A DNA stretch of 64,000 bases from Ptiloglossa arizonensis (GCF_051014685.1 NC_135055.1:15984001-16048000); one strand, 5' to 3'. Positions 23,776-35,155 are shown, counted from the stretch's first letter. Made by a program: numbers and translations. Notes: generated by a model not told the origin, from the letters alone.

Positions 23776-26700
23776 CGCCTCGATGAAATCCCACGCGCGA
23801 CAATACCGAGCGTGATCTCTCATCGGTGATATCACTCTGGTAATTTATTATGGAGAGCGTCGCGAAATTCGTTCACCGTGCACGTTTTGCAACATTGTCT
23901 CGTCCCGGTTCCAAGGTCAAAGAACGCGGTAATTACGCGACGTCGCATTTCGTCGTTGCAATTTGCAACGTTACGCAACCGGGAAGAGTTAACAGTCTTT
24001 GTTCGTACGAACCGTGCAACACAATACGGTTCCAGTGTCAATTCAATTGTTCGTACGGAGTGACGCGCGTTGACGTAAACAAGAATCGTTTCGTTTCTCT
24101 CGTCGGCCACCTGTCGAAAAACGTCCTTCCGTTTCCTGAACGGTGCCACCCGAGCGAGCTTGGATTTTCTATGAATAACGACGCGGTTCGTAACGATTTT
24201 TCCAAGGGAACCACCGGCGGCTGTGTTTTTCAAGACACGTAGCGAACGGAACATCTGCCTTCGACGCGCGAACCACCAGGAAAACCTTGTCTCGCGATGG
24301 ATAAACGAAACCGACGGTTTCTCCGTCGACGGACCACGTTTCCTTCCGATTCGACGATATTTTTCTCGTTTTCCGAGCGTATTACAAACGTACCCGTGCT
24401 CACGATACACCGATGAGTCTCGTTAATGCGACAAATCTCGTAATACGGACTCCCGCGTCGATCGACGCGATGGAAATAGAATCTAATCCGTTTTAAAGGC
24501 GTCTTGCAAAACGAACAGATCGTTCGTTGCATCGATTCTTCCACGGTTTGTAATTATTCGCATTTTTCTTGTTCTTTTATTGCATTGGGTTTGTCTTTGA
24601 ATTTAAGCGGTTTCATCGAACTTGAAACAAGTAAGTTCGAATATTTCACGGTCGGTGAATATTTCTTACGAATTAATTTGTTATGTATTCTCTGCAGTTA
24701 TTGGCAGTTTCTTCCCCTGGTCTCGATTTCTTCTCGTTCGTTGAAAAAGTGACCTCTTCGAATCGAGAAAATTATTTTTGTGCCGTACTTTTGGCAATAT
24801 TGCAATTGGCAATACGAAGTTCCTTTTGACCGAGAAATTATATTTCTTTCTCTCTGAAATACAACCTAAAGTGTACCTATAGAATCTTGTACGAAAGATA
24901 GTTACATCCACACTGTTTACATTCAATTATTTTCTTCGGAAAGTCATTTAATTTTCCAAAATGGAGAATGTATGATTCGATAAAACGTTTAAACGCTCTG
25001 AAAAAATCGTGTTTCATTTTCACCAAAAAAAAAAAAAAAAAACGAAATGACTTTCCGAACAATCTGATACTTCCTTGTGACGTTAGATTCTCTTTAATCC
25101 AAAAATGATCTTTCCCTCTCCCTTTCACGATACAACCGAAAACTTGTCAACACTATTGTCAAGAATATTCTTACGTATTACATTCCCACGAGAAAAATCC
25201 TTCCATCTCTGACTCGTTTAAATTCCAAAGTTCGAACCATCCACGGTAGCGATCTTTCGCCGAGAAGTTAATCCAAATATACCCAGAACTGTCCGAAGCA
25301 CGGGTTTTACGATCCATTCCGCGAATACTTGGCGCGAGTGATGTCGTCCTTCGTCCATACGCGTTTCACGACGAGAACTCCCGCCCTCGTAGCTACGAAG
25401 AGCCGATCGGGACATATTTTCATCACTCGGTCGAAATTACACGTCCGTGACGCGCGTAAAAATAAAATTCTGGCCCCACGTTGACGTGGACCGACGACTG
25501 AGTATCGAGGGGGTGAGATCGATAATACTTGTCGGCCCCTCACGTCGGTCCAGCCTCTCTGTTCCTAGGACGCGTGGGCGTCGAGAAAATACGCCATCCA
25601 GCGTCGTGACGACCCTCCGCGTTCAACGTACAATCGATGGAACGAATGTAGCCGGACTACTACTTGAATGATACTTAATTCGATTTATCGGCCTGTAAAC
25701 CGTAGGCGTCCTTACGATGGAATCTCACGAGCTGCCAGTCATCGACGATTGTAGATGTTTTTGTTTTATTTTTTATTTTTTTTTTTTTTTTTTTTTGGAA
25801 ATCTTTTAAGATCTTCTGGTTTCGATGATAGGGAAAAAAGACACTTTTATCGTAGCAATCTTCTCCGAGGGAATCTCAGGACTGTAAAATGCAGTTATTT
25901 TTTGAAAGATTGTTAAAGTTACGGAAATGCAAGCACGAGGTAGATTCTATTGCGAATATGAAACGAATGGATCGTAAAGTATAGCAAGGATTATGGTAGG
26001 TATCGAGAGGAATAAATAATCTTCAGATTTTAAAGGACCAGAACGCTTTAAAGTCGATGAGTCGATTTCTTACCATTTTTTTTTTTTTTTTAAATTTGAA
26101 GACTTTCGATAGCTTTCGCAATTGTTGTTATATTTCATCGAAAAAAATTGCGAGTATTCTCGGAACACGTGTCGATGCGTGACGAAATTGTTGCATTGAA
26201 AAGTTGTACGGTTTCTCTGGAAAAAATTACTCTAAAAGAGTACTTCCTTTCGCCTCCCAAATGAGAAGACCTCGTTAATACGCAGACCATCCAATTTCTC
26301 GATTATGCGTTTGCGCGTGTACGTGTCCAATTGAAATTGAATAAAGACCCACGTTCACCGTGGGTTGTCCAACAGCAAATATCGTTCGTACTAATAGAAA
26401 CGTCATTAAAGACAGGTACAGGTGAATAAATAAAGAATCGAAGAGGTACAGCAAGACGTAGTACAAACGAGGAGATTCGTCTTCATTGGTTAACAAATTG
26501 AGTTCCTTGTGCCTTTCTCTCGCACCTCACTTTAGTTTCGTGTCAAGAAGCCGTGTATTACAGAAGTACTTACTTTCTATTTATGGTTTCTATTTGAAGG
26601 GTGCAGTAACCAAGAACCTCAATTTCATGGGTCGTTGGAAAAAATATTCGATTCGTACAGGTAACCAACGTGGCATTAGAAAATGAAATCGTTGAGCACG

Positions 26701-29046
26701 ATGAACGATTACGATGTATATATAATTTTTTTTCATTAAACGTTTTGAATAGAATATTACAAACGAAGATTCTTCGTTTAATCCATTTCCATTACTAACA
26801 AATACACACGTGTAGGTTTATGATAAATCTTGAAATATTTATAAGGAAAAGTAGGGTGAAACGATACACCAATATTTATAATACTTAAATAAAAGCTGCG
26901 AATTAGTTCGGATCGTACTACCTTAACTACTCTAGACCAAAGAAAACCGTAAACTGGCGCGAATATTCAAAATCTCTATATTTCAATCATACACTTTTCT
27001 TTTCCATCCCTTGTTAAATTCTATACGAACTAAACAATTCCATATCGCTCAACTTTTCCGTTTACAGTTATCCCACCCTTCCCCAAATTAAAAAAAAAAA
27101 AAAAACAGACTTTATCATTCAATGTCTCCCTCTACAGTTATTTTTCCGTTTCTCACCAAATTCGAGAAAAATGAATCTCTTTCCATCTTCCACTCTTTAT
27201 TTCCATCTCTCGTAAAAAATTCAAGGCAAACGAACCCTTGCAATCATTCTTCCCATCTCTCGTTAAATTCCAGACAATTATCGAATCGTTACAGAAACAG
27301 TCTCACTCGCGCTCCGTGCAACACATTTCGCGGTCGTGTTTCACCCCGTTCGAAGGATCGATCGTTGTACCGTCAAATTTCGCGCCAGTGGCCGCGATTC
27401 GTGTTTCGCCGCGCGCGACTATTTCCGTCGCCGGTGCGAATCCGCTGTTGCTATGCAACAATGCCGCGCGTCGCGCCGTACCGCGCTAGACGCGGTCTCT
27501 TTTTCATCGCGTAACCCTTGCGTCGCAACCACGACGTTGAAGTTTGATCAACCGGCCGCACCGGAGAGAAGCGCTGCCCCAGATCCCGGGCCCCTCTCCC
27601 CGCCCCGGTCGCTCCAGTACTTTCTATGACGTCAGACCCGAGGTACGCGTGGGCGTCTCTGAATGAACACGCCAGTCGGGATAAGGTTATACGCGAGCGT
27701 ACACAGTCGATGGTAGGAATACAGTGAACTCGCAAATTGAAACGGGCGCGAAGGGTACGCGTTTGTGCGTAAAATAATAACGAAGCCGGGCGAAACAGAG
27801 AAGTGGAGGGGGAGGAGGAGGGTGGCTGCGATCTTAACGCGTATTTGCACCCTTTCGAGACGAACGAACCGTGTTCAATTCGTTCGCTCGGACAAATTCG
27901 AGACACAGAATTTTAATCTTTAGACGCTTAACGGTTAGGTGAAACGAAGGTGGGACGTAGTTGGGCGGGAATTTTGAAAAGTGAAACGGTTCGATTGTAC
28001 GGGGATGAGAATTGGAGTAATCGATATAGAAATTTTGAATAGATATTTTTCAAGCGGTTGCGCGTGTGTGGTGGTAGCATTGTATCGAGAGATTCAACGG
28101 TGCGTATACGGTCGACCGAGGTAGAGGTTACACGTATTTCTGTAATCGAAATAGAACTCTCGCGGTTAATGTACGAAAAATACGGAGAAAGAACACCGGT
28201 ATCCCCGAAGCGACAAAGGCATCGCGTAACAGTTTGTTTAGTTAGTTGTGTGGGTATAAGTAAATTCTTCGAAACATGTGCTCTGCACAACCGTGTAACC
28301 GTCTACTGAATCGCGATGGGTGGAGGGGGTAGGAAAAAAGTATGAGAAAGAAAAGATTTCGTGGAACAAGAAGAGCACGAAAGTTATGGCCGTCGAGGAT
28401 TCGCGAACAGCAGATGCGCGTAACGAAAGTTACGATCCATCGGTGTTACTGGTTTATAGTCGTCGTAATCGAACCGAGATAAATTAAATTTACCGGGTGA
28501 TTTTTTATCGGTAAAAGAAACGGTCCTTTTAATTTACAAACTCGACCTCCCGGTCCTTTCTGAATCCTCGTCGAACGATTTAATACCTACGAGGATAATC
28601 TACAAGCATTGAAATTACACAAGAACAACTTGTGACTAAACCGTGCTAAAAGAATCGTGCAACGTCGAACTGTGATACACGATAATAAAAACAGACGGAT
28701 GAATCGTAAACTATTTATAAAAAAAATGTTAGTTTCCACGTTGTCGAAACTTCGAAGAATAGAAAGCAAAACGTGTACTAAATTTGACGGAAGAAGTATC
28801 AAATGATCTCGTTGGTTAAAAGAGTCAAAACGTTGTCGACCATGAAGCGCGAAAAAGCCACGAAAGAAAGCTTATCGCATCGGTGCGCGGTATTTTATCG
28901 TATAAATTAATTTAATCGCTTATACTGACGATGGTAGTACGTTCGTACGTTCGGTGTAGCGCGTAAAATAGAAACATCACCGTTCCATTAATTCGTCGTA
29001 TGTACCGTTTGATACGGGCGCTTCGCATAATCGGATTTACAACCCG
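23776..29046. other. Non-coding DNA, no gene assigned
   Basis: GC-richer patches at 23800-24450, 25220-25660 and 27250-27900 are open on both strands but give no recognisable protein. Poly-T/poly-A tracts lie at about 25022-25040, 25775-25797 and 26078-26092, and near 27092-27105. Weak repeats of 'CCATCTCTCGTnAAAnTTC' occur at 27000-27270. Near 27450 there is a GTTGCTATGCAAC palindrome and at 27627 a perfect CRE palindrome, so 27.3-27.7 kb could be a regulatory island upstream of the presumed Tent5 first exon. Confidence 0.45.
27627..27634. promoter_or_regulatory. CRE-type palindrome TGACGTCA
   Basis: Perfect full-site CREB/ATF palindrome in a GC-rich block 1.5-2 kb upstream of the candidate Tent5 first exon. 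It is a motif match only; function is inferred. Confidence 0.35.
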
Positions 29047-29140
29047 CTAAATTCGTCTCGGAATCAGCGGTGTTGCGGCGTCCATAGTATTGGTGGCTTT
29101 GTGCTGCCCCCGTGAAACACTCGGGACGCCGCTACTGCTG

Positions 29141-29476
29141 ATGGTGCTGTCGCCACCGCCGCCACCGCCGCCGCCGCCGCCGCCACCGCCACCGCCGCCG
29201 CCACCGCCGCCGCCGCCGCCGCCAGTCCGCTTCATTCGCCTTTCACTCCGCTGGCTTCAGTTCGCTGGTGTCTCTCATCGGCTACGGATCTTTCGTCCGG
29301 AGCGCGAGTCCGAGGTCGTTAGTTGCGCACATAGACCGTGTATTCGCGCTCGCTTCGCGTCGATACCTATTCATTCGACGTTGCACCGCCGTCGCGCGCG
29401 GAACGCGCGGTCCGTTCGCGATTCGATTCACCAGTCGACACCGCGAGAGGGTGCGAAATCTTCAGTGGTCCGGTGA
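29141..29476 (+). other. Potential upstream ORF with a 24-proline tract
   Basis: ATG at 29141 (+4 G, -3 pyrimidine, so a weak-to-moderate context) opens 111 codons and stops at 29474-29476, 66 bases before the candidate Tent5 start ATG and in the same frame. The peptide begins with four residues followed by 24 prolines and then a Ser/Arg-rich tail. If this exon is the mRNA leader, the frame would be an upstream ORF with a ribosome-slowing polyproline tract. No homology recognised. Confidence 0.25.
29150..29224. repeat. CCG/CCA trinucleotide repeat
   Basis: About 25 CCG or CCA triplets in a row. On the + strand, in the frame of the ATG at 29141, they encode 24 consecutive prolines; on the minus strand they read as a glycine run. 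The length of such a tract is likely to vary between individuals. Confidence 0.95.
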
Positions 29477-30177
29477 ACCTCGATCTACCAGGGACCGGTG
29501 AATCGAGCCCGAGTTTATCAACGACGCGTCGTGTGCTTCTTCATGGTAAGCCTCGGAGAGGAAAAGAATGAAAAACGGGCGCGCGAACGGCCGTGAGAAA
29601 TAAAGAAAGATACAACGGGAGAAAGAGAGGGAGAAAGGGCTTCGTGACTGGCTGGATTGATCGTCCACGCCGCACGCGCGCTGGACGCGTGCTCCACAGG
29701 TGGTGTACGGTCTCGTTCTTGTTTCCTCTCGATCTTTCGCGATCACACAGAGTGTGCGGGACGCGGAGTGAAAGTTCGGTGATTTCGCGAGGTGAATCTC
29801 GTCGGTTCTGCGTCGTTAGACGGCCGAACGCGGGGAATCGTAAATGCAACGTTAGCGATACACGTTTAACCATCATTATTTGGACTTTCACTCCGGTTTT
29901 CGGGTTTCGCGTCGTCGACCGGCCGCCGCGCGACGCGTGGACGCAACATGTGACGCAATCGGGTGTAATCGACGGGCGTCGGGGCCATTAGCTAACGAAG
30001 CTGCCGCGATCAGGTGTTGTCGTTCCCAAGTGCACGGTGAGAACGATCGAAGGAACGATCGGGTGTTCGCGGACGCGTTTACTTGTTACGCTTCGAGGTG
30101 GTTCCACGGTATCGTACGGAATTTCACGCAGATCGTTGTTCGCGGTCGGCGAGGCATCGTCGTATCGATAACTTTGA

Positions 30178-30185
30178 TGACGTCA
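30178..30185. promoter_or_regulatory. CRE-type palindrome TGACGTCA
   Basis: Perfect CREB/ATF full site about 630 bp downstream of the candidate first-exon donor, inside the GC-rich block. Motif match only. Confidence 0.35.
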
Positions 30186-32828
30186 GCGCGGTTCTCGTAA
30201 TCGACGATGCCGCGTTATCGGGCAACGAAGTGACGATAATCGAGCATTACCGCGCTCCGGGTGAACTCTGAACTGTGTTCCGTTGCGCGTCGCTACGATA
30301 ATTTTCTTTTTTTTTTTTTTCTTTCCTCATTTTGTTCATTCTTTTACTTTCTACTTTTCTTCCCCGTTTCGTTTTCTCACGCTGTAGAATTCGTCGCTCG
30401 GGAAAAATTTAATCGTCGGGCGAATTCGATACTCCATCGTGCGTTCACAACGACGTTGATCTAGTTTGAAACGCGATCAGCTGCTGGAATAAGGATGACT
30501 AATGTGGGACGTTATCGAAGTGTCAGGCGTCGTGTTTCTTCTCCTTGAGATATTTCGTTTGAGCATTAAAATCTAATCGATGCGCGGCTCTTTTATTCGT
30601 ACGGAATCCAATGCAACGGTGTATCTTTGTAAACGTCGAGTATCTCGCGGATAAAATTTATTTTAGGAGCTTTACAACGTGAATCGAATCGTTACCGATT
30701 TTACGAACGAGAGAAACGAAACGGATCGCAAGAGTGTTCGAGTTTCGTTCACGGTGCAAAATTAATAGTCGTGGGAGAACATTTTCCGGGCGAAGAGATA
30801 TTTATTCGAACTTTCCCCCAAAAGTGAATTCTCTCGTGCTGTCGTCAAGGTATCCACTTCCAAGCCAAGAATATTTAAACAAATCATTGTATTGCGAGTA
30901 CAATAATTGGTTGCGAGCCAGTGACTTTTATTATATCGTTTCGAGAACGAAGGTTGACGTCGTACCGTGCTAGAAGAGCGTAATCGCGGACTATCTTCTA
31001 CGACAATCATTTTTATAGCGAATTGTAACGAACAATATATTACATCCGCATCCGACTTATTTTACAAACAATGGAAAAACAGTGACGAAATAATTTCTAC
31101 TATTTCTATCCTTGCGAAATTAATAATCGTTTATTTTACAATTATGTATGTATCTCGAAATAGACTTTGTTTGCGAAATATTTAAACTTTATTTCAAATT
31201 ACTCGTCCGTGGAATAGAAATGTACGATTTTCGAGCGATTGGTTTCAAATTGAGTCGAATTAATAACTCACATATGGTACCGTCGAGTGACGCAGGAAAT
31301 GTTAATTTTACGAGACGGAAGAAAATTTTATCATTTTTCATCTCGATTCCATACCGTTTCGCTCGATTCCAACTTAATAAAAATTTAAATTATTTCATAA
31401 GGTCCTCTTAAAGTTACATTATTCATCGTTTTAATTGCTTACGATGACGGAATGTTGCAACATTCTTTATATTTTTCCTCTAATCTCTAAACTTGCTATC
31501 TAGCATGTTTTGAAGATTCGTAACATTTTTCCTGTTGACAATCCAACATATTACGCATACAACGACCGTACAATTTTACATTATACACTTAAATTTCAAA
31601 TCAAATTAATTTTGAATTAAAAATTTTCCAATCCCCTAAAAATAATTAAAAATTTTCAATCGGAAAAATTTTTCAAATCTTATCAAAATTTTCTAATCGT
31701 ATCCCTCCTCTTGACATACCTAATTTCGTATCGCAAAAATCTCTCAAGAGAAACGAAATAATCGAAAATTTATTGTATATTTCTCGCGACTGTGGCTCGT
31801 AAAAACGAAACGAAAAAAGAAAAATAATCTCGTCTCTGTGCTCGTTTTTCCATCGAATTGAAAAAAAATAATTCCTCTAAAAATAATTGTTTCCCGTTAT
31901 CGTTACTTTTTCGTCCAGGGGTCACGACGATCACCGACGATTCGCCGTGCGCGCGCTTTTAACGAGGCGAGCCCGAGCGTTCTTAACGAGGTACTCGCGA
32001 GCGCGGCATGAACTTCGTCGCGACATCGTCGGCGATTTCGCTTCCTGGAAGAGGGCCGAAGGTCCCAGCGATTCCTCGCGACGAATTCCACCGATGCCGC
32101 GAGTCCCATGAAACCGTTGTCGGGAACATCGAGCGTGTATGGGGGACTCGCGAGCGTGCACACTACCCGGACGTAACCTCGTGGCATTTCGAAATGTGCA
32201 CTCGACACACATACACGCGCCGTTTAAGGGCGCGTTTCGCGACGACGGATCGTTAGGCTCGCGGATCTACGCTTTCAGTGTCGGCTGTCCGTCATGTTCG
32301 TATCCTTCTGTGAACTGCGTGGAATCTCGTCACGAAACACGTTCGTTTGTTCGTACGTACGTCGATGCTGTTTACCTCTCCGACGCGATCAGAATCGTCG
32401 TCACGATTTATCGTCGACGATCACCGATTGCTAGTGTCATCTATCGAGACCGATTAGATTCGTAGTGGGTAAATTTAATCATTTTGTTCGACGAAGATTC
32501 AATAACCAGGGTTGCTGATTATACTCCCATGTCGTGAAATCTTCTGTAGCTGTTACTATTTATCGTCAATGATCCACGATCGGTAGTTTTGGATTGGGAC
32601 CAATTGGATTGAAAAAGGCCAGTTTTGGGAATTTTATTCAACAGAAAATCGATAACGTGTAAAAGTTACAGGGAATGATTCTTGAGTACTGACCAGTGAA
32701 GTAATTAATGTATCTTTAGCGTGTATGTTGCACATGTGCTCAGCCTTCACATTGGACTTACGTTCAATGTTTATCGAACGATTGCGCATAGTACATCAGG
32801 TGGTCGCTCAATGACTTCTGCATATTAT

Positions 32829-32860
32829 CTAATCTAACCTAACCTAACCCAAACCCAACC
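32829..32860. repeat. Short CCTAA (telomere-like) run
   Basis: Three to four imperfect CCTAA units (complement of the common insect telomeric TTAGG), trailing off into CCCAAACCCAACC. Too short to be an array; probably an interstitial remnant or chance. Confidence 0.6.
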
Positions 32861-33238
32861 TCTCTTGTTTCCTCGATTTGTGTTCAGTTGTCCTCTACCA
32901 GAGACGAGAATTACTTTTCATCTATAGCACAATATAGTTTTTTGGTTCGCAAAAGTATTATTTGGTTTACAAAAATAATTTCTGAAAGAAAAATCAAGAT
33001 TCCCCCACCCGGAAGATATACACACCCTATTTGGAATTCCTCCAATAGAGACCATTAGAGGACTTTATTGCTCGACGGGTACCTCCAACCACGATTTCGT
33101 CCCCGATACTCGGTTCACTTTCTAGATTCGGTTCGAATCGTTTCGAACGAGACATCGAAATCTCGAAGACATCCGCAGAACGCGTTCATCGTTCCCCCAA
33201 GGTCGTTAATAACGTGTCCCGTTTCGTTGTTGTTGCAG

Positions 33239-34594
33239 TGTGGCTCCCTGGAGATCGGCGAGGAACGCCAGCGTCGGGTCGCTATGATGGACTCCCTGTG
33301 CCTGTGCCAAGTGAACGGCACCAAGAGCAATGGCGGCAACGGAGGCAACAACGAGAACAACAACAACAACAGCAACAACAACAACGCGAACTCTAACAAC
33401 AACCCGGACTGCCCGGATCCCCAGCAGAGGCTGGCGGTGCTCAGCTTCGAGCAAGTGCGTCGTTTGAACGACGTGATGAACGAGGTGGTCTGCATCCACG
33501 GCAGGGGCAACTTCCCCACACTGGAAGTGAGACTCAGGGACCTGGTGACCGTGGTGCGCAGTAAACTGGAGACCGATCCCAGCAACGGTGGGGCCGGGAT
33601 GAGGGTACGCGACATACGACTGAACGGTGGGGCGGCGTCACACGTTCTCGCGACCGAGTCCCAACCGTACAACGACCTGGACCTGATATTCGCCGTGGAG
33701 TTGTCCAGCGGACGTAATTACGACAAGGTGAAGGCCGCGGTGCTCGGCTCCCTGTTCGACCTGCTACCCGAGGGCGTCAGCCGCAAACGCATCACCACGT
33801 GCAGCCTGAAGGAGGCGTACGTGAGCAAAATGGTGAAAGTGAACAACGACGGCGACCGGTGGTCCCTGATCTCCCTTGGCAACTCGCGGGGTCACAGGAA
33901 CGTCGAGTTGAAGTTCGTCGACTCGATGAGGCGGCAGTTCGAGTTCTCCGTGGACTCGTTCCAAATAGTCCTCGATTCTCTGTTGTTGTTCTACGAGTGC
34001 AGCAAGCTACCGATCGGCGAGAACTTCTATCCGACCGTGGTCGGCGAGTCCGTCTACGGTGATTTCCAAGAGGCCCTCTACCATCTACACAAGAAACTGA
34101 TCTCGACGAGGCACCCGGAGGAGATCCGCGGCGGCGGTCTCCTCAAGTACTGCAATCTCCTCGTCAAGATGTACAAACCCTCCCAGCCCGACTACATAAA
34201 GACCCTCGAGCGGTACATGTGCTCGAGATTCTTCATCGACTTCCCGGACATCAGCCAGCAACGCGCCAAGCTCGAGAACTACCTGTGGAATCACTTCGTC
34301 GGACCGGAGGAGGAGGCACTCAAGTACCAATACCTGATGCTGCTGCACAACGTCGTGGAGGAGTCCACCGTTTGTCTGATGGGACACGAGAGACGACAGA
34401 CACTGGCGTTGATCGAGAGCCTCGCCTATCAGGTGTTCTGTCAGGAGCAACAGCAACGACTCACCAGCCACCAACAAGCGCCACCTGGACCGCCCGCCAC
34501 CTACGTATACGCGAACGGTTACTATTACGCTCCCGTGATACCCACCGCGTGCTACACGTGCACCTGCAACTCGTGGATGGCGTGCTCGTCGTGA
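33239..34594 (+). CDS. Tent5: Tent5/FAM46 non-canonical poly(A) polymerase, main coding exon
   Basis: Terminal nucleotidyltransferase 5 adds poly(A) tails to selected mRNAs in the cytoplasm, often those of secreted proteins. Numbered from the first internal ATG (33284; 436 residues): an Asn/Gly-rich linker at 12-40; the family signature [11 protein letters not shown] at 71-81; the nucleotidyltransferase motif with GG at 115-116 and the catalytic pair D131/D133 in NDLDLIF; a third carboxylate at D224 in FEFSVDSFQ; the [16 protein letters not shown] helix at 279-294; [14 protein letters not shown] at 309-322; [14 protein letters not shown] at 361-374. The tail is Gln/Pro/Tyr-rich and ends in a Cys-rich segment. 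All catalytic residues are present, so the enzyme should be active. The acceptor (TTGTTGCAG) ends at 33238. The frame is coding-like from 33239, giving 15 codons before 33284, so translation probably begins in an upstream exon. If not, the start is 33284. Stop TGA at 34592-34594. Confidence 0.95.
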   Translation, partial: CGSLEIGEERQRRVAMMDSLCLCQVNGTKSNGGNGGNNENNNNNSNNNNANSNNNPDCPDPQQRLAVLSFEQVRRLNDVMNEVVCIHGRGNFPTLEVRLRDLVTVVRSKLETDPSNGGAGMRVRDIRLNGGAASHVLATESQPYNDLDLIFAVELSSGRNYDKVKAAVLGSLFDLLPEGVSRKRITTCSLKEAYVSKMVKVNNDGDRWSLISLGNSRGHRNVELKFVDSMRRQFEFSVDSFQIVLDSLLLFYECSKLPIGENFYPTVVGESVYGDFQEALYHLHKKLISTRHPEEIRGGGLLKYCNLLVKMYKPSQPDYIKTLERYMCSRFFIDFPDISQQRAKLENYLWNHFVGPEEEALKYQYLMLLHNVVEESTVCLMGHERRQTLALIESLAYQVFCQEQQQRLTSHQQAPPGPPATYVYANGYYYAPVIPTACYTCTCNSWMACSS

Positions 34595-34930
34595 TGCGAT
34601 CCAGACGCCATCGTCGCCGCCGCCGCCGCCGCCACCGCCGCTGGCATCAACACGGCCACCACCACCACTACCACCACCACCACAACAACCACCACCGCTG
34701 CGATCGACGACGTCGTTGTACGTAGCGTATACGCATACGCGGCCAGCAACAACAACAACAACAACACCAACACCACCACCGTCACCACCACCGTGGCCCC
34801 TAGGAGCAGGCGACCGCGACGTTCGCGCTACCGTCGCGTCACCTGCATCGTTCGTCACGAGGACGATCACGTGACAGCACCGGTGACCTCACGGTGCTGT
34901 CGACCGAGCAACGACCCGATCCTCAGTTGA
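34592..34930 (+). other. In-frame open extension beyond the Tent5 stop (candidate stop-codon readthrough)
   Basis: After the TGA at 34592-34594 the Tent5 frame remains open for 111 sense codons, to a TGA at 34928-34930. The extension contains an Ala run, a Thr run, an Asn run and a mixed Thr/Val segment, then a non-repetitive Arg-rich stretch and a Cys/His-containing tail of about 45 codons. The repeats lack stop codons by nature, and neighbouring frames are also stop-poor, so openness alone is weak evidence. The +4 base is T, not the C typical of the leakiest UGA contexts. Readthrough is common in insect neuronal and regulatory genes, which is why this is recorded. It could also simply be 3' UTR. 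Confidence 0.3.
34614..34790. repeat. Trinucleotide repeats (CGC)n, (ACC)n, (AAC)n
   Basis: Three separate short triplet tracts directly after the Tent5 stop, at about 34614-34640, 34656-34695 and 34746-34791. They generate a spurious antisense 261-codon Gly/Val-rich frame (34085-34870, minus strand). Confidence 0.9.
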
Positions 34931-35008
34931 CGCTCGGATCGGTCCAACGTCGAGCGCGCGGCGATCCAGAGCGACGAGGATGACGACGAGGAGCAAGGTT
35001 GAACCCCG

Positions 35009-35155
35009 GGGGGGAATTAGTGTCTCTGTCGTTCCTTGGGGGGGAGGGGGGTGTCGGTGACAGTCCTTCGCGGGGGTGGGGGGTTCTTCGAGGGCTTAGA
35101 GAAAAGAGACTTAGAGAGCCAACGGGGAGGGGGGTGGGTGGGTGGGTGGCCGGGG
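35009..35155 (+). other. G-run-rich segment with a canonical G-quadruplex motif
   Basis: Numerous G runs on the mRNA-sense strand. The best motif is 35124-35146, where five G runs of at least three are separated by single A or T residues, with a further GGGG at 35152-35155. One-nucleotide loops are the most stable quadruplex type. It lies in the presumed Tent5 3' UTR and so could form an RNA quadruplex affecting stability, polyadenylation or translation. Confidence 0.7.

Larger units (their letters stand above)
29047..29545 (+). other. Candidate Tent5 first exon and leader, ending ATG|GTAAGC
   Basis: A GC- and CpG-rich segment that holds a CCG/CCA repeat and ends in a strong donor at 29546 (GTAAGC). 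The last three exon bases, 29543-29545, are ATG, and the junction is phase 0, so joining to the acceptor at 33239 makes this ATG the start codon directly in frame with Tent5 (predicted total 452 codons). It is the first ATG in this frame after the stop at 29474-29476. The left border is not defined by the sequence; 29047 marks where the GC-rich block begins. Alternative donors nearby (for example CACG|GTGAGA, exon end near 30035) are possible. This is inference from phase, composition and splice consensus. Confidence 0.4.
29546..33238 (+). other. Presumed Tent5 intron
   Basis: Bounded by GTAAGC at 29546 and a pyrimidine/T-rich acceptor TTCGTTGTTGTTGCAG ending at 33238. Contents: a GC-rich part to about 30300 (possible continuation of the promoter region), a poly-T at 30307-30320, AT-rich DNA from 30540 to 31880, a GC-richer patch at 31890-32460 open on both strands with no recognisable product, and a short CCTAA-type run at 32829-32860. 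No other gene was recognised in it. Confidence 0.45.

Noticed and set aside
33068..33238. In-frame extension of the Tent5 frame upstream of 33239
   Set aside because: Starts at TTG with no ATG and crosses a good acceptor (TTGTTGTTGCAG); most likely intron.
34085..34870. 261-codon minus-strand open frame overlapping Tent5
   Set aside because: Antisense shadow of the conserved Tent5 exon and of downstream triplet repeats; its Gly/Val runs come from CCG/ACC tracts.
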